Source of the DNA: Nitratireductor sp.
GTDB taxonomy: Bacteria > Pseudomonadota > Alphaproteobacteria > Rhizobiales > Rhizobiaceae
NCBI GenBank assembly: GCA_017854535.1
Contig: JAFMHL010000021.1
Location: 1-64,000, forward strand
DNA: 64,000 bases
Reading direction: 5' to 3'
Shown here: piece after piece, positions 1 through 11,047 of the stretch
Position numbering within the stretch: the stretch's first letter is position 1
Layout of the letters: every line of letters starts with the position of its first letter
The notes under the pieces: model-generated
Seen by the model: only the letters and a program-made list of their open reading frames with translations
Database searches by the model: none
Told to the model about the DNA's origin: nothing
Translations under genes and position numbers: made by a program

Positions 1-13
1 GCCCCATTAACAA

Positions 14-523
14 TCAAACCCTCACTTCGTTTCTTATGATTTTCGCTCCCGTCTCTTCCAAAAACGCCTGAAGCTCATCGCATTCTTTCAAAACGCCTTG
101 TCTATAATTGCCATGAACAACGTGGAGTTTTTCGCCATCGGCAAAGACCAGATAGACACTGAAAAATTCACCATCATTGTCTGATACCTCAATGCGCAAT
201 TCACGTAACTGGCTAACATGGCGATGATCAGTCCATTGGGCCCTTATCGTGCGGTGATTAATTTCAATATTGCCGGGGCGCTTGTTGATGCGCACTTTAA
301 TCAAAGTGCCCCGCCAAAGTTGATGAACCAATAGCAGCAGCGCTACCAAAACCATTACTGTGAATAGAACAACCTGCCATCGCGGCGCGACCTCTGGGGG
401 CTCACCCCAAAGCAAAAAGACGCCAATCGTAAAAGGGATAATGAAGAACAAGCTAAAAACCCACATGCATCCTGCATGGGAGTTTGACAGTTTCAATACA
501 TCGCCTTCAATCTTGATCGCCAT
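14..523 (-). CDS. hypothetical membrane protein
   Basis: ORF of 169 aa with two hydrophobic segments near the N-terminus; no family recognised. Confidence 0.6.
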   Translation of the reverse strand: MAIKIEGDVLKLSNSHAGCMWVFSLFFIIPFTIGVFLLWGEPPEVAPRWQVVLFTVMVLVALLLLVHQLWRGTLIKVRINKRPGNIEINHRTIRAQWTDHRHVSQLRELRIEVSDNDGEFFSVYLVFADGEKLHVVHGNYRQGVLKECDELQAFLEETGAKIIRNEVRV

Positions 524-587
524 GAGATGATTTTACAATCAATCCATGAAGCAATGACAAAGGCATATGGTTAGAGGCAGGTTACCT

Positions 588-1223
588 CTAAGGATACAAC
601 CTCGTCACATACCACCCACCACTCGGCCCCTCGCGGTCAAATCTCTCACGATCATGCAAGCGAAATTTGCCGTCGTTCCAGAATTCGATGGATGTTGGTT
701 TGATGCGAAAACCTGACCAGTGAGCTGGCCTTGGAATTTCTCCAACGCCAAATTTGGCTGAATATTTGGCAACGGCTTTTTCCAACGCAAAGCGGCTTTC
801 CAGCGGACGCGATTGTTGGGAAGCATGTGCGCCAATTCGGCTGCCACGGGCGCGTGAGTAGAAATATTCATCCGCCTCTTCTTCACTCACTACTTCAACC
901 AGGCCTCTAAAACGGACCTGCTTGCGCTGGGTTTTCCAGTGGAAATTAGCCGCTGCTTTTTTTGCGTAGAGCAGCTCCTCGCCTTTTTGGCTTTCGAAAT
1001 TAGTAAAGAACACAATGCCGCGCTCGTCATGGCGACGCATCAAGACCATGCGCACATTTGGCAATCCATCTTTATCAACCGTGGCAATAGACATGGCAGA
1101 TGGGTCATTCGGTTCGCTATTTTCCGCCAAGGCCAACCATTTTGAAAACTGACTAAAGGGCAGTTTTTCGTCAACTTTGGTTTTTGAGTCACTGTTTATT
1201 AACCCAGATGTTGGATTATTCAT
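588..1223 (-). CDS. pdxH: pyridoxamine 5'-phosphate oxidase
   Basis: PNPOx signatures: [55 protein letters not shown] and C-terminal WxVTRLYP. Confidence 0.95.
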   Translation of the reverse strand: MNNPTSGLINSDSKTKVDEKLPFSQFSKWLALAENSEPNDPSAMSIATVDKDGLPNVRMVLMRRHDERGIVFFTNFESQKGEELLYAKKAAANFHWKTQRKQVRFRGLVEVVSEEEADEYFYSRARGSRIGAHASQQSRPLESRFALEKAVAKYSAKFGVGEIPRPAHWSGFRIKPTSIEFWNDGKFRLHDRERFDREGPSGGWYVTRLYP

Positions 1224-1258
1224 GGATGGGCCGTCTTTCGTATTTATTGGGGCAATTA

Positions 1259-1771
1259 ATGTTTATGCGTATATCTTGGTCTCCGCCAAGTTCAATCCAC
1301 AAAACCGATCTGAACAATAGCGTTCGTGCTGGCAAATTCAACTATTCTTACCAAGGCATTTTAAGGGCAGGCATGGCAGGACTGCTGGCCCTATCGATTT
1401 CCGGTTGCGCTGTAAACAAGACCATGAGCCGTATCGATAACAATCCGGACATCATCACAGGCTCGATTACCAAGCCCGTGGAAGTTGAAGGCATTGATCC
1501 TACAGATGCAGAAAAAATCAAAGTCGCGGTAGTAAGTGCAGACAAGCCAGCAAACGATAGCCATCTATTAGCTTGGAATAATCCTGAGACAGGCAATAGC
1601 GGAACCATTACTGCTATCGATCAATTCATCGGAACCAGCGGGCAATCGTGCAAGAAGTTTCGCACGACCGTCGACAGCTTCATGGGCATCGCGCTATATA
1701 ACGGCGAAACCTGCGAATTGAAAAAAGGGTTGTGGGTTTTGTCATGGTTCATCCGCGACGAAGCTGAGTAA
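1259..1771 (+). CDS. RT0821/Lpp0805-like surface lipoprotein
   Basis: Lipobox-like LSISGC and C-terminal [11 protein letters not shown]...[17 protein letters not shown]; start uncertain because the longest ORF (1184) overlaps divergent pdxH. Confidence 0.6.
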   Translation: MFMRISWSPPSSIHKTDLNNSVRAGKFNYSYQGILRAGMAGLLALSISGCAVNKTMSRIDNNPDIITGSITKPVEVEGIDPTDAEKIKVAVVSADKPANDSHLLAWNNPETGNSGTITAIDQFIGTSGQSCKKFRTTVDSFMGIALYNGETCELKKGLWVLSWFIRDEAE

Positions 1772-1809
1772 TAAACGCTCTTTTTCGCTTCTTACCCCGT
1801 AAATTCTGT

Positions 1810-1846
1810 GCATTTTCAGGGCAAGCGCTGGAAATGCCTGTTTTTT
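1810..1846 (+). terminator. putative intrinsic terminator
   Basis: GCATTTTCAG-ggcaagcg-CTGGAAATGC stem (one G-U) followed by ctgTTTTTT, downstream of the lipoprotein gene. Confidence 0.65.
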
Positions 1847-1937
1847 ATTCCCATATCTTTCTCAAACACGCCATATTGATTGTCTGGCGAGATCTGTTCA
1901 GGTCTTGCGACATCTTTTTTAATGAGAGGGACTACCC

Positions 1938-2891
1938 GTGAAAGACCCATATGTGGTTTTGGGGGTGAAGAAGGACGCGAGCGAAGCCGAAGTTAAAAAA
2001 GCCTATCGCGTTCTCGCCAAAAAGTATCACCCTGATCAGAACAAAAACGACCCAACTGCCAAGGAGAAGTTCTCTCAGGCAACCAATGCCTATGAAATTT
2101 TGGGCGATAAGGAAAAGCGCGGAAAATTTGACCGTGGTGAAATTGATGGTGAAGGCAAAGAAAAATTCACAGGCAATCCGTTTGGCGGCGGCGCTAGAGG
2201 CGCTGGTCGCGGCGGCGATCCGTTCGCACATATGCGCAGAGGTCCAGGTGGCCAAGGCGGATTTGGCGGCGCTGAAGATATCTTAAGCGAAATGTTCGGC
2301 TCTGCTTTTGCTGGCGCGCGCCAAGGTGGTCCACAAGGTATGGGCGGAATGGGAGCCGGTATGGGCGGCAGTCCTCGCCCACAACGCCCGCAACCCTCGC
2401 CTGACGCAAAAATCAAAACCTTAGTGAGTGTTGAAGATTTGGCGCGTGGCAAAGCAGAGGTAACACTGCAAGACGGCAGCCGAATTTCTGTTTCTATCCC
2501 CGCAGGAGCAACAGACGGGCTAACCATTCGACTGGCCGGCAAAGGAAAAGCACAGCCCGGTTCAGCCCCCGGTGATATATTGTTGACGCTGGTGTTCAAA
2601 TTACATTCGGAGTTTCGAGTAGAGGGCAGTGATTTGCGCAGCGAAGTTCAAGTGCCACTCAGAACTGCTGTTCTTGGTGGGTCGGTTTCGGCCAATACGC
2701 TGGACGGGAAAGTTTCTTTGAAAATCCCCACATGGACCAATTCAGGCAAAGTGTTTCGAATACCAGGACGCGGATTGCCGAAAAAAGGCGGCGGCCATGG
2801 CGATTTGAAAATTTCAGCCGTAATCATGCTGCCTGAAAGTCAAGATGCGGATTTGATCAGAATTATGGAAAAAGCGAGAGCTGCCGAATAG
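1938..2891 (+). CDS. DnaJ C-terminal domain protein (CbpA-like J-protein)
   Basis: N-terminal J domain with HPD (KKYHPDQNK), Gly-rich linker and DnaJ C-terminal domain; no CxxCxGxG zinc fingers. Confidence 0.9.
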   Translation: MKDPYVVLGVKKDASEAEVKKAYRVLAKKYHPDQNKNDPTAKEKFSQATNAYEILGDKEKRGKFDRGEIDGEGKEKFTGNPFGGGARGAGRGGDPFAHMRRGPGGQGGFGGAEDILSEMFGSAFAGARQGGPQGMGGMGAGMGGSPRPQRPQPSPDAKIKTLVSVEDLARGKAEVTLQDGSRISVSIPAGATDGLTIRLAGKGKAQPGSAPGDILLTLVFKLHSEFRVEGSDLRSEVQVPLRTAVLGGSVSANTLDGKVSLKIPTWTNSGKVFRIPGRGLPKKGGGHGDLKISAVIMLPESQDADLIRIMEKARAAE

Positions 2892-2892
2892 G

Positions 2893-4146
2893 CTATTTCA
2901 ACAAGCTAACCTGCGTATCTCCTATAATGCCCTCAGGCACGGGCACATCGGAATTGGCATAGTCGGAGTTGATCTGGAGTTGTGGGCCTTTGCCTACTTC
3001 AAATTTGTTCGCAACAATAGCTGTCCATTTTGACTGCTGCCCAACGCGGCTTTCTTTGTCGACATAAAGCCGACCGTTTGGCAGATAAATAGTACCCTCG
3101 AATTTTTCTGCGTCTTTGCTGCGTATGGTGAAGTTCCTATTCTTGGGAGAGCTTCTGTCTTCAAAAAACAAAATACCTGCCATGTCTCTAGTCTTAGGCG
3201 CTGTCAGTACTGCTTGTGTAGAGACAGCAAAATCAAATATTGCGTTTGATCCTGTAAAATAAAAACCAACATGATCCCCTATCAAGGAGGCGTTCCCTCG
3301 GATTGATAGAGGTCCATCTTTAATCACGTAAATGCCAGGTTCAAGTTTGGCAATAGCTTTATCGCCAATATCCAACCCGCCGCAATAAACGCCCGGATTA
3401 AGGGTTTCAGTCACGTTTGAGGACAGACTGTAATTCTTATAATCACATATTCCGACTTTTGGCTCCGCACGGCTTGCAAGTGGGTCAGGAACTATCGGAG
3501 CATCGGTAATTGGAACCGGAGTGAAGCTTTGGTCAGAACCGGCATAACCGCCAGCCGATTGAATCGAAACAGCCCCCATCGAAGCCTTCGGATCAGAATT
3601 TATGCCTTTTGATGAACTTGAATTGGAAAATATTGAACAGCCATTTGCTGTGACCGATGATTTTGAGCCAACGCTTAGTGCAAAATTAGAACTGGTATCC
3701 AAGGTCAAAACACAAATACTGGACTTATTGCCAGCAAAGCCTGCCTTTGATGTCACGACGATCGGCAGTGCTTTTTTGTCCAGATATTTTATGAAAAACG
3801 GTTCCCAGACATAGGAAACAGTCACGTCGATTTCAGAGCCGTCTGTTTTTCTATCAGCTTTTACAGCCAACGAATTGCGGCTTGGAACCTCAAACTGGCT
3901 ATGGACATAATTTTCCGCGAGGCTTTGAACATCAAGCGTTTTAGAGTTAGCCAAAGCCATCTCTTTAGCCACAGCAAGAGCAGAACCATCAACAGCTTCT
4001 TGTAGGGATGATCTTTGTTGGTTCAACGCCACGTAATCAGTGACCAATGCGATGCCGCCAAAAAGAGGCGCGGCACACAGCGCAATTATCAACGCAAAGT
4101 TGCCTGCTTCAGATCGTCTGAACTTTGATAGCAGTCGTTTCGACAT
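2893..4146 (-). CDS. TadE/TadG-like pilus assembly protein
   Basis: N-terminal RRSEAGNFALIIALCAAPLFGGIALVTDYVALNQQRSSLQEAVDGSALAVAKE typical of TadG; start at MSKRLL preferred over 4170. Confidence 0.75.
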   Translation of the reverse strand: MSKRLLSKFRRSEAGNFALIIALCAAPLFGGIALVTDYVALNQQRSSLQEAVDGSALAVAKEMALANSKTLDVQSLAENYVHSQFEVPSRNSLAVKADRKTDGSEIDVTVSYVWEPFFIKYLDKKALPIVVTSKAGFAGNKSSICVLTLDTSSNFALSVGSKSSVTANGCSIFSNSSSSKGINSDPKASMGAVSIQSAGGYAGSDQSFTPVPITDAPIVPDPLASRAEPKVGICDYKNYSLSSNVTETLNPGVYCGGLDIGDKAIAKLEPGIYVIKDGPLSIRGNASLIGDHVGFYFTGSNAIFDFAVSTQAVLTAPKTRDMAGILFFEDRSSPKNRNFTIRSKDAEKFEGTIYLPNGRLYVDKESRVGQQSKWTAIVANKFEVGKGPQLQINSDYANSDVPVPEGIIGDTQVSLLK

Positions 4147-4412
4147 AAGAAGTATTCGCCCTAAACCCACTTTTTCGCAGTTTTGTTACATAGATTGCGG
4201 TGGTTATACCAAACACCTGCTTTAAACTTTGTGTTACCCGCCTGCGATTTTCGCAACTATTTATACGTAGGGTAAACTAATTACTAATCTAGGGTGCCCG
4301 CTGCCGAATTCTGTTGGCTTTGAGCGAAGCTTGGACGCGCTGACTTGCCTGAATATGCGCCATATGCAATATCCCATGGTCACAGCCTAAAGATACTTCT
4401 CGGAGAAAACAC

Positions 4413-5246
4413 ATGTCAGAAGCAAATGGTGCCTCAAATAATTTGATGGAGGGGAAACGCGGCATCATTCTTGGCTTAGCCAATAAACGCTCGATCGCCT
4501 GGGGCATTGCAAAATCTTTAGCAGATGCCGGCGCAGAAATAGCCCTAACCTATCAAGGCGAAGCCATTCAAAAGCGGGTTGAGCCGCTTGCTGCTGAACT
4601 TGGCGCTGTTGTGGTTGGCCATTGTGATGTTACCGATGAAGCCAGCATGGATGCGGTCTTTGCCGATCTTGAAAAGCGTTGGGGCAAGATTGATTTCATG
4701 GTTCACGCCATTGGCTTTTCAGACAAAAACGAACTTACAGGGCGCTATGTGGACACAAGCGCTGGCAACTTCCGCATGTCGATGGATATTTCAGTTTACT
4801 CCTTCACAGCGCTGGCACAGCGGGCTGAAAAATTGATGAGCGAAGGTGGCTCGATGTTGACGCTAACCTATTATGGCGCAGAAAAAGTGATGCCCCATTA
4901 CAACGTTATGGGCGTTGCCAAGGCAGCACTTGAGGCGTCAGTTCGTTACCTTGCTGTTGATCTTGGAAAACAAAACATCCGTGTGAACGCGATTTCAGCG
5001 GGGCCAATCAAGACTTTGGCTGCATCAGGCATTGGTGATTTCAGGTATATTTTGAAATGGAATGAATATAACTCACCGCTAAAGCGCACCACGACCATCG
5101 AAGAAGTTGGCGATAGCGCGCTTTATCTGTTGTCTGACCTTGGACGCGGCACATCGGGAGAAATCCTTCATGTGGACTCTGGCTATCATGTAGTCGGCAT
5201 GAAGGCTGTGGATGCGCCAGATATTTCAGTGGTGAAGGACGAGTAA
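4413..5246 (+). CDS. fabI: enoyl-[acyl-carrier-protein] reductase (NADH)
   Basis: SDR fold with GIILGLANKRSIAWGIAKSLADAGAEIALTYQG and YYGAEKVMPHYNVMGVAKAALE. Confidence 0.95.
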   Translation: MSEANGASNNLMEGKRGIILGLANKRSIAWGIAKSLADAGAEIALTYQGEAIQKRVEPLAAELGAVVVGHCDVTDEASMDAVFADLEKRWGKIDFMVHAIGFSDKNELTGRYVDTSAGNFRMSMDISVYSFTALAQRAEKLMSEGGSMLTLTYYGAEKVMPHYNVMGVAKAALEASVRYLAVDLGKQNIRVNAISAGPIKTLAASGIGDFRYILKWNEYNSPLKRTTTIEEVGDSALYLLSDLGRGTSGEILHVDSGYHVVGMKAVDAPDISVVKDE

Positions 5247-5847
5247 TATCTCCTCAACAACTGCATCTGCCAATCCTATATTTTATATCCGACACGGCCT
5301 AACCGACTGGAACGCAGAAATGCGGTTTCAAGGACGTCGTGATATTCCCCTGAACGATACGGGTCGCGATCAAGCAAAGCGCAACGGCAAAGCGCTGGCT
5401 GATTATCTTGGCAAAGCAGAAGGCTATGATTTTATTTGCAGCCCGATGCAGCGCACGCGCGAAACAATGGAAATCATTCGTGGCGAAATGGGGCTTGAAC
5501 CCACACAATATGCGATTGAAGATCGCCTGATTGAAGCTGCCTATGGCGAGTTGGAAGGCATGACCATCCACGAATTAAAGGCAAACCATCGCGACATTCA
5601 TCGTGACCGCAAAACCAATCGGTGGCATTTTTGCCCGCCGAGCGGTGAAAGCCTTTCGATGACATTGGAACGTGTCGCCCCTGTTTTTGATGAGATTATC
5701 AAACCCAGTATCGTTGTTGCCCATGGCGCAGTTGGGCGCGGCGTCCGCAAACATTTGCTTGGACTGAGTGAAGAAGATGCAGCCTGGTTCGTTTTCCCGC
5801 AGGACAAGGTATTCAGGTTTGAGAATCAGACAGAAACTCTAGTCTGA
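5236..5847 (+). CDS. histidine phosphatase family protein, start codon unresolved
   Basis: RHG motif (FYIRHGLTDWNAEMRFQGRRDIPLNDTG, catalytic His codon 5293-5295) and later VVAHGAVGR; the first ATG (5320) lies after the RHG; 5236 is only the first base after the upstream in-frame stop. Confidence 0.8.
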   Translation, partial: RTSNISSTTASANPIFYIRHGLTDWNAEMRFQGRRDIPLNDTGRDQAKRNGKALADYLGKAEGYDFICSPMQRTRETMEIIRGEMGLEPTQYAIEDRLIEAAYGELEGMTIHELKANHRDIHRDRKTNRWHFCPPSGESLSMTLERVAPVFDEIIKPSIVVAHGAVGRGVRKHLLGLSEEDAAWFVFPQDKVFRFENQTETLV

Positions 5848-5994
5848 CGATAATCCAAACCTAGAAAATCCATAAAAAACGGAAGGCATGCCTTTCGGTG
5901 TTTATTAACTCACTGACGAGTGGGTTACCATTGACCCAAAACCGTTCTAACCATACAAACATGCTTCTTTTCGCAGTTTCAGGCGTTTGTCTTC

Positions 5995-7092
5995 ATGTCT
6001 TATAATTCGTTCGGCCATTTGTTTCGTGTTACCACCTGGGGTGAAAGCCATGGCAAGGGTATTGGTTGCGTAATTGACGGCTGCCCTCCGGGAATACGGT
6101 TCAAGGTTTCGGATATTCAAGCAGATCTTGATAAGCGCAAGCCGGGCCAATCGCGCCACACAACACAGCGCAAAGAAGCCGATGAAGTGAATGTTCTTTC
6201 AGGCGTATTGGAGGATGAAACGGATCCTGAAATTCTGATCACGACAGGTACGCCTATTTCACTGGCAATCTGGAATACGGATCAGCGCTCGAAAGACTAT
6301 TCAGAAATCAAAGACCGCTATCGTCCGGGCCATGCCGATTACACCTATGACACCAAATATGGCATTAGAGATTATCGCGGCGGCGGGCGTTCTTCTGCCC
6401 GTGAAACTGCCGCCCGTGTTGCAGCTGGTGCAATTGCACGCAAAGTCGTTCCAGGATTGGTGGTTCGCGGTGCATTGGTTCAAATGGGTACGAAGAAGAT
6501 CAATCGCGAAAATTGGGATTGGGATGTGGTCCACAAAAATCCCTTCTTTTCACCAGATGCCAGCATGGTTCCGGAATTTGAAACATATCTCGATGATATT
6601 CGCACAGGGCAAAACTCGGTGGGTGCAGTTCTTGAAGTTGTGGCAACAGGCGTTCCAGCAGGCATCGGCGCGCCAGTGTATGCGAAACTCGATCAAGACA
6701 TTTGCTCGGGTCTGATGTCCATCAATGCGGTAAAAGGCGTTGAGATTGGAAATGGATTTGAAGCTGCTGAGATCACCGGCGTTGAAAACGCTGATGAGAT
6801 GCGCCTTGGCAAAGATGGTGACATTGAATTTTTGTCGAATAATGCTGGCGGTATTTTGGGTGGCATTGCCACAGGCCAGCCGGTTGTCGCGCGTTTTGCT
6901 ATCAAACCTACCTCGTCCATTTTGACCGCAGTCAAAAGTGTGACGGCTAAAGGTGAAGAAGTGGACGTGCGAACCAAAGGCCGCCACGACCCATGTGTCG
7001 GTATTCGGGCAGTTCCTATCGGTGAGGCGATGGTGGCATGCGCCATTGCAGACCATTATCTTCTTCATCGCGGACAAACGGGCCGCGTTTAG
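5995..7092 (+). CDS. aroC: chorismate synthase
   Basis: [58 protein letters not shown] and [18 protein letters not shown]. Confidence 0.97.
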   Translation: MSYNSFGHLFRVTTWGESHGKGIGCVIDGCPPGIRFKVSDIQADLDKRKPGQSRHTTQRKEADEVNVLSGVLEDETDPEILITTGTPISLAIWNTDQRSKDYSEIKDRYRPGHADYTYDTKYGIRDYRGGGRSSARETAARVAAGAIARKVVPGLVVRGALVQMGTKKINRENWDWDVVHKNPFFSPDASMVPEFETYLDDIRTGQNSVGAVLEVVATGVPAGIGAPVYAKLDQDICSGLMSINAVKGVEIGNGFEAAEITGVENADEMRLGKDGDIEFLSNNAGGILGGIATGQPVVARFAIKPTSSILTAVKSVTAKGEEVDVRTKGRHDPCVGIRAVPIGEAMVACAIADHYLLHRGQTGRV

Positions 7093-7124
7093 TTTCTAAT
7101 CATTAAGTGTGAAAGAGTATTGAG

Positions 7125-8234
7125 ATGAGTTTCGATCAGGCGAGAGTTGCAGAAGCGCTGCGGGCATTTGAAGCGGGTGAAATTGTCGTTGTTACGGACG
7201 ATGATGACCGCGAGAATGAAGGCGACCTGATTGTCTCGGCGATCCATTGTACCGCAGAAAAAATGGCGTTCATCATCCGCCACACCAGCGGCATTGTATG
7301 CGCGCCAATGACCTTGTCTGAAGCACGAAGATTGAACCTTGGACCAATGGTTGCTGAAAATGATGCACCCCATGCAACTGCCTTCACGGTTTCTGTCGAT
7401 TATCGCCATGACACCACAACGGGTATCTCTGCCGAAGAGCGCACATCAACCTGCCGCGCTTTGGCAAATCCCAATGCGGGAGCCGGTGACTTTGTAAGGC
7501 CTGGCCATATCTTCCCGCTGGTTGCCAAAGAAGGCGGCGTCTTGATGCGGTCAGGACATACAGAAGCAGCCGTTGATTTGTGCAAATTGTGCAATCTTCC
7601 ACCTGTGGGCGTTATTTCCGAACTAATGAACGAAGACGGCACTGTCACAAAGGGCCAGCAGGTCACGGACTTTGCCGAGAAGTTTAAACTGAAAATGGTT
7701 TCGGTTGCCGACCTCATTGCCTATCGCCAGCGCCAAGAAAGTCTGGTGGACCGTATTGAGAGCGAGAAGGTCAACACCAATGGCGGCGAGGCGATTGCCT
7801 ATACTTACCGCACGCCTTGGGACCCAATGCACCATCTGGCTTTGGTCTTTGGTGATATTCGTGATGGCGTAGATGTGCCTGTTAGGTTGCAAATTGAATC
7901 AGTCGTCGATGATGTTTTTGGTTCTGCCGACACCCTACGCAACATAACAAAAGACTTTGCGAAAAAAGGCCGTGGCGTCATTGTCTATCTGCGTGAAGGT
8001 TCTGTTGGTGTTGTGCAAAAATCTTCTGAACCTGCGGGCAAAATCGTGGGCCATGCGGAAGATCATGGCACAGCACAAAGCCGGAAAGACGAATGGCTGG
8101 AAATTGGGCTGGGCGCTCAAATACTAAAAGACTTGGGTATTCAATCGATTGTTTTGCATGCCTCGCGAGAACGTCATTATGTTGGACTGGAAGGGTTTGG
8201 TATCAAGATCAGCAAAACCGAAACCCCGGAGTGA
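7125..8234 (+). CDS. ribBA: 3,4-dihydroxy-2-butanone-4-phosphate synthase (RibBA-type, with C-terminal GTP cyclohydrolase II-like domain)
   Basis: DDDDRENEGDLIVSA, TGISAEERTSTC and GVLMRSGHTEAAVDLC plus C-terminal extension. Confidence 0.92.
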   Translation: MSFDQARVAEALRAFEAGEIVVVTDDDDRENEGDLIVSAIHCTAEKMAFIIRHTSGIVCAPMTLSEARRLNLGPMVAENDAPHATAFTVSVDYRHDTTTGISAEERTSTCRALANPNAGAGDFVRPGHIFPLVAKEGGVLMRSGHTEAAVDLCKLCNLPPVGVISELMNEDGTVTKGQQVTDFAEKFKLKMVSVADLIAYRQRQESLVDRIESEKVNTNGGEAIAYTYRTPWDPMHHLALVFGDIRDGVDVPVRLQIESVVDDVFGSADTLRNITKDFAKKGRGVIVYLREGSVGVVQKSSEPAGKIVGHAEDHGTAQSRKDEWLEIGLGAQILKDLGIQSIVLHASRERHYVGLEGFGIKISKTETPE

Positions 8235-8237
8235 ATT

Positions 8238-9161
8238 ATGCCTAACCTGTTGCGCGCCACACTATGTTTTGCCCTCGGCTTCATGTCAGCCTTTTACGCT
8301 ATGAACGTGGAGGCAAGTGCTCAAACGCGTTGGCAGGTTACAAAAATGGAATCTGCGAGTGAAGCTGCAGCCGCTCTGATAGATACCAGAGAATTGGCAA
8401 ATGCCGGGTTCCCGGATGGGCGTATAGCAACTTATGAGGATGGTGATATTTCATCCGCATGGTATGGCTTACCTACAGAACGCTATGCCCATGGCATTTT
8501 GGGCGATGCTATCGAAGCAGCCAGACTTTATGTAAAGACGAAAAATGGTAAAACGCTGAAACTGGATCTGACAAAGCTGGAAGTGTTTGAAGATCAAACG
8601 CCTCGCCTGGCTGATCTGGATAGTGATGGCACAGTTGAAGTCATCACAATCCGCTCTTCCCTGCTCGCGGGTGCGTCAATGACCATATATGGTCTGGAAG
8701 GCATTCGGTTGAAACAAAAAGCCACAACAGCGTTTATTGGTCGCCCCAATCGCTGGCTAAACATTGCGGGTATCGCACCCTTTCTTGGAACGAAATACAA
8801 AGAGATTGCCTATGTGGTTACGCCTCATATTGGTGGAACTTTATTCTTCTATCGTTATGACGGCAAAAAACTCATAAAGCTCAGCGCTGCAACGGATGTA
8901 TCCAATCATGCGATTGGTTCGCGTGAGATGCGCCTATCCTCAGTTGCTGATGTGGACTCTGATGGCAGCAGCGACATTGCTGTACCTTCGAATGATCGGG
9001 ATCTCCTGAAGATTTTTGGCTTCAAGAACAAGAAGTTGAAGCAAATTGCTACCGCTGCGCTGCCCTCGCCCATTGTTAAAGCCATTGGGTTGCAAACCGA
9101 GGGCACAAAGGGTTTTATAGTGGGATTGGAAAACGACGATTATTATCTGGTTCACCCATAA
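8238..9161 (+). CDS. secreted VCBS/FG-GAP repeat-like protein
   Basis: Signal peptide and DLDSDGTVEVITI / DVDSDGSSDIAVPS repeats. Confidence 0.7.
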   Translation: MPNLLRATLCFALGFMSAFYAMNVEASAQTRWQVTKMESASEAAAALIDTRELANAGFPDGRIATYEDGDISSAWYGLPTERYAHGILGDAIEAARLYVKTKNGKTLKLDLTKLEVFEDQTPRLADLDSDGTVEVITIRSSLLAGASMTIYGLEGIRLKQKATTAFIGRPNRWLNIAGIAPFLGTKYKEIAYVVTPHIGGTLFFYRYDGKKLIKLSAATDVSNHAIGSREMRLSSVADVDSDGSSDIAVPSNDRDLLKIFGFKNKKLKQIATAALPSPIVKAIGLQTEGTKGFIVGLENDDYYLVHP

Positions 9162-9218
9162 AAACCGTAATTTGATCGTACCGCGCATTGATCATCGAAT
9201 GAGTTTAAAGGCAAAGCT

Positions 9219-10145
9219 ATGACCACGCGTCTTTATCACCATCCTATTTGTCTTGAACATGTGAACAGCCCCGGCCATCCAGAACGACCGGATCGGCTGC
9301 GCGCTATTGAAAAAGCCATTTCTGGTGATCAATTCAATGCTCTGGAACGCTTGGAAGCGCCGGAAGCTGACCCTGAATTGTTTATGCTCGCCCACCCAAA
9401 ACGCCATGTGAAAAAAGTGGAGAGCCTCATTCCAGAAGAAGGCTTTGTTCGGGTCGATGCCGACACATCTGCGTGCCCCCAAAGTTGGCTAGCAGTAAAA
9501 CGGGCTGTTGGTGGTGCATTGGCTGGCGTTGATGATGTGTTTGAAAAACGCGCCAATAATGTTTTTGCTTCTGTGCGCCCTCCCGGCCATCACGCAGAAA
9601 AATCCACGGCCATGGGTTTTTGCCTGATTAATTCTGTTGCCGTTGCTGCGCGTTACGCTCAAGAGAAATACGGTGCTGAGCGCATTGCGATCATTGATTT
9701 TGATGTACATCACGGAAATGGAACGCAGGATATTTTTTATGATGACCCCAGCGTCCTGTTTGCCTCTTCTCACCAAATGCCGCTTTATCCGGGCACTGGC
9801 GCTTTAAACGAAACTGGAATGGGGAATATTTTCAACACCCCATTGCGGGAGGGTGATGGCGGAAGCGCCTTCAAGGAAGCTTATCGCCAGCGTGTTTTGC
9901 CAGCTATTGATAATTTCGCACCGGATCTTATTTTGATCTCTGCGGGCTTTGATGCGCACCATCGTGACCCTCTTGCAGGGCTTGAACTTGTGGCTGATGA
10001 TTTTGATTGGGTAACCGGTAAATTGATGGAACTTGCCACAAAACATTGCGACAATCGGGTTGTAAGCATCTTAGAGGGTGGATATGACCTTGAAGGGCTT
10101 GCAGAATCTGCCGCCGCCCATATAAACAGACTGATGGTTGGCTGA
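9219..10145 (+). CDS. histone deacetylase family protein
   Basis: HPERPDRL, SVRPPGHHAEKSTAMGFCLINSVAVAA, DFDVHHGNGTQDIFYDDPSVLF and ISAGFDAHHRDPLAGL. Confidence 0.95.
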   Translation: MTTRLYHHPICLEHVNSPGHPERPDRLRAIEKAISGDQFNALERLEAPEADPELFMLAHPKRHVKKVESLIPEEGFVRVDADTSACPQSWLAVKRAVGGALAGVDDVFEKRANNVFASVRPPGHHAEKSTAMGFCLINSVAVAARYAQEKYGAERIAIIDFDVHHGNGTQDIFYDDPSVLFASSHQMPLYPGTGALNETGMGNIFNTPLREGDGGSAFKEAYRQRVLPAIDNFAPDLILISAGFDAHHRDPLAGLELVADDFDWVTGKLMELATKHCDNRVVSILEGGYDLEGLAESAAAHINRLMVG

Positions 10146-10172
10146 GCCTGACTAAACCAAACAGGAAAACCC

Positions 10173-10421
10173 ATGAGTGATCTTCAATCCGATATTTCCA
10201 AGATGAGCTTTGAGCAAGCGCTTGAAGCGCTGGAAAAGATTGTCAGCGGACTTGAGGGCGGAAATGTGCCGCTTGATCAATCAATCTCACAATATGAACG
10301 CGGCGAAGCGCTTCGCACCCATTGTCAGAAATTGCTCGCCGCTGCAGAAGCGAAAGTTGAGAGAATCAGACTTGGCGGAGACGGTAAGCCATCTGGCACC
10401 GAGCCTCTCGATCCTGAATAA
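10173..10421 (+). CDS. xseB: exodeoxyribonuclease VII small subunit
   Basis: [53 protein letters not shown]. Confidence 0.93.
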   Translation: MSDLQSDISKMSFEQALEALEKIVSGLEGGNVPLDQSISQYERGEALRTHCQKLLAAAEAKVERIRLGGDGKPSGTEPLDPE

Positions 10422-10526
10422 GCAGCAATTGTCTGTGCGGCATATCGTACTGCGACAAGCTGATACCTTCAAATAAACACACCGAATTCCTATGTTTAAT
10501 CCAATAGAAAAATTGGAGATTTCATC

Positions 10527-11009
10527 ATGTCGTTTGTTCGTAGATTTGTCACTGGCTCTTTTCTAGCTTTATCCCTGATTGCCAGCCCTGCTTTGGCGGA
10601 GACCAAGATGGCAACAGCGGAGCTTGGCACTCTCAAACTTTCTGACGGTTGGGTAAAGGTCATGATTCCCGGCGCAAAAGTTGCAGGCGGATATCTAACC
10701 ATTGAAAACACTGGCACTGAAGCAGATCGTTTAGTTGCATTGAAAACCTCCTTTGCCAAAAAGAACGAAATCCACGAAATGGCCATGAACAATGATATTA
10801 TGACCATGCGTCCATTGGAAGACGGTCTGGATATTCCTGCTGGCGAAACTGTGATTTTGAAGCCAGGTTCGTTTCATCTAATGTTCATGGGGGTAACGGA
10901 TCCCATTGAAGCAGGCGAAGAAAACGAGATTACTCTGGTTTTCGACAAAGCTGGTGAGATTACAGTTTCATTTCCAGCGCTTGAAGGTGCCATGCATTCC
11001 GGACATTAA
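10527..11009 (+). CDS. PCuAC-type copper chaperone
   Basis: Signal peptide; H/M copper motif (IHEMAM ... MRPLEDG ... PGSFHLMFMG). Confidence 0.9.
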   Translation: MSFVRRFVTGSFLALSLIASPALAETKMATAELGTLKLSDGWVKVMIPGAKVAGGYLTIENTGTEADRLVALKTSFAKKNEIHEMAMNNDIMTMRPLEDGLDIPAGETVILKPGSFHLMFMGVTDPIEAGEENEITLVFDKAGEITVSFPALEGAMHSGH

Positions 11010-11047
11010 TATCCAAACTTAATGATACAACAGAAAATAGGTCGGCC

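Noticed and set aside
2090-2599. 169-aa minus-strand ORF within the DnaJ gene
   Set aside because: Antisense artefact of the Gly-rich linker; Pro/Ala-rich translation with no family signature. Same reasoning for 16689..17240 (+), 22545..23204 (-) and most other ORFs antisense to known genes.
5875-5895. AAGGCATGCCTT palindrome after the histidine phosphatase
   Set aside because: Self-complementary through its centre, leaving little stem after loop formation, and no clear U-tract; not supported as a terminator.
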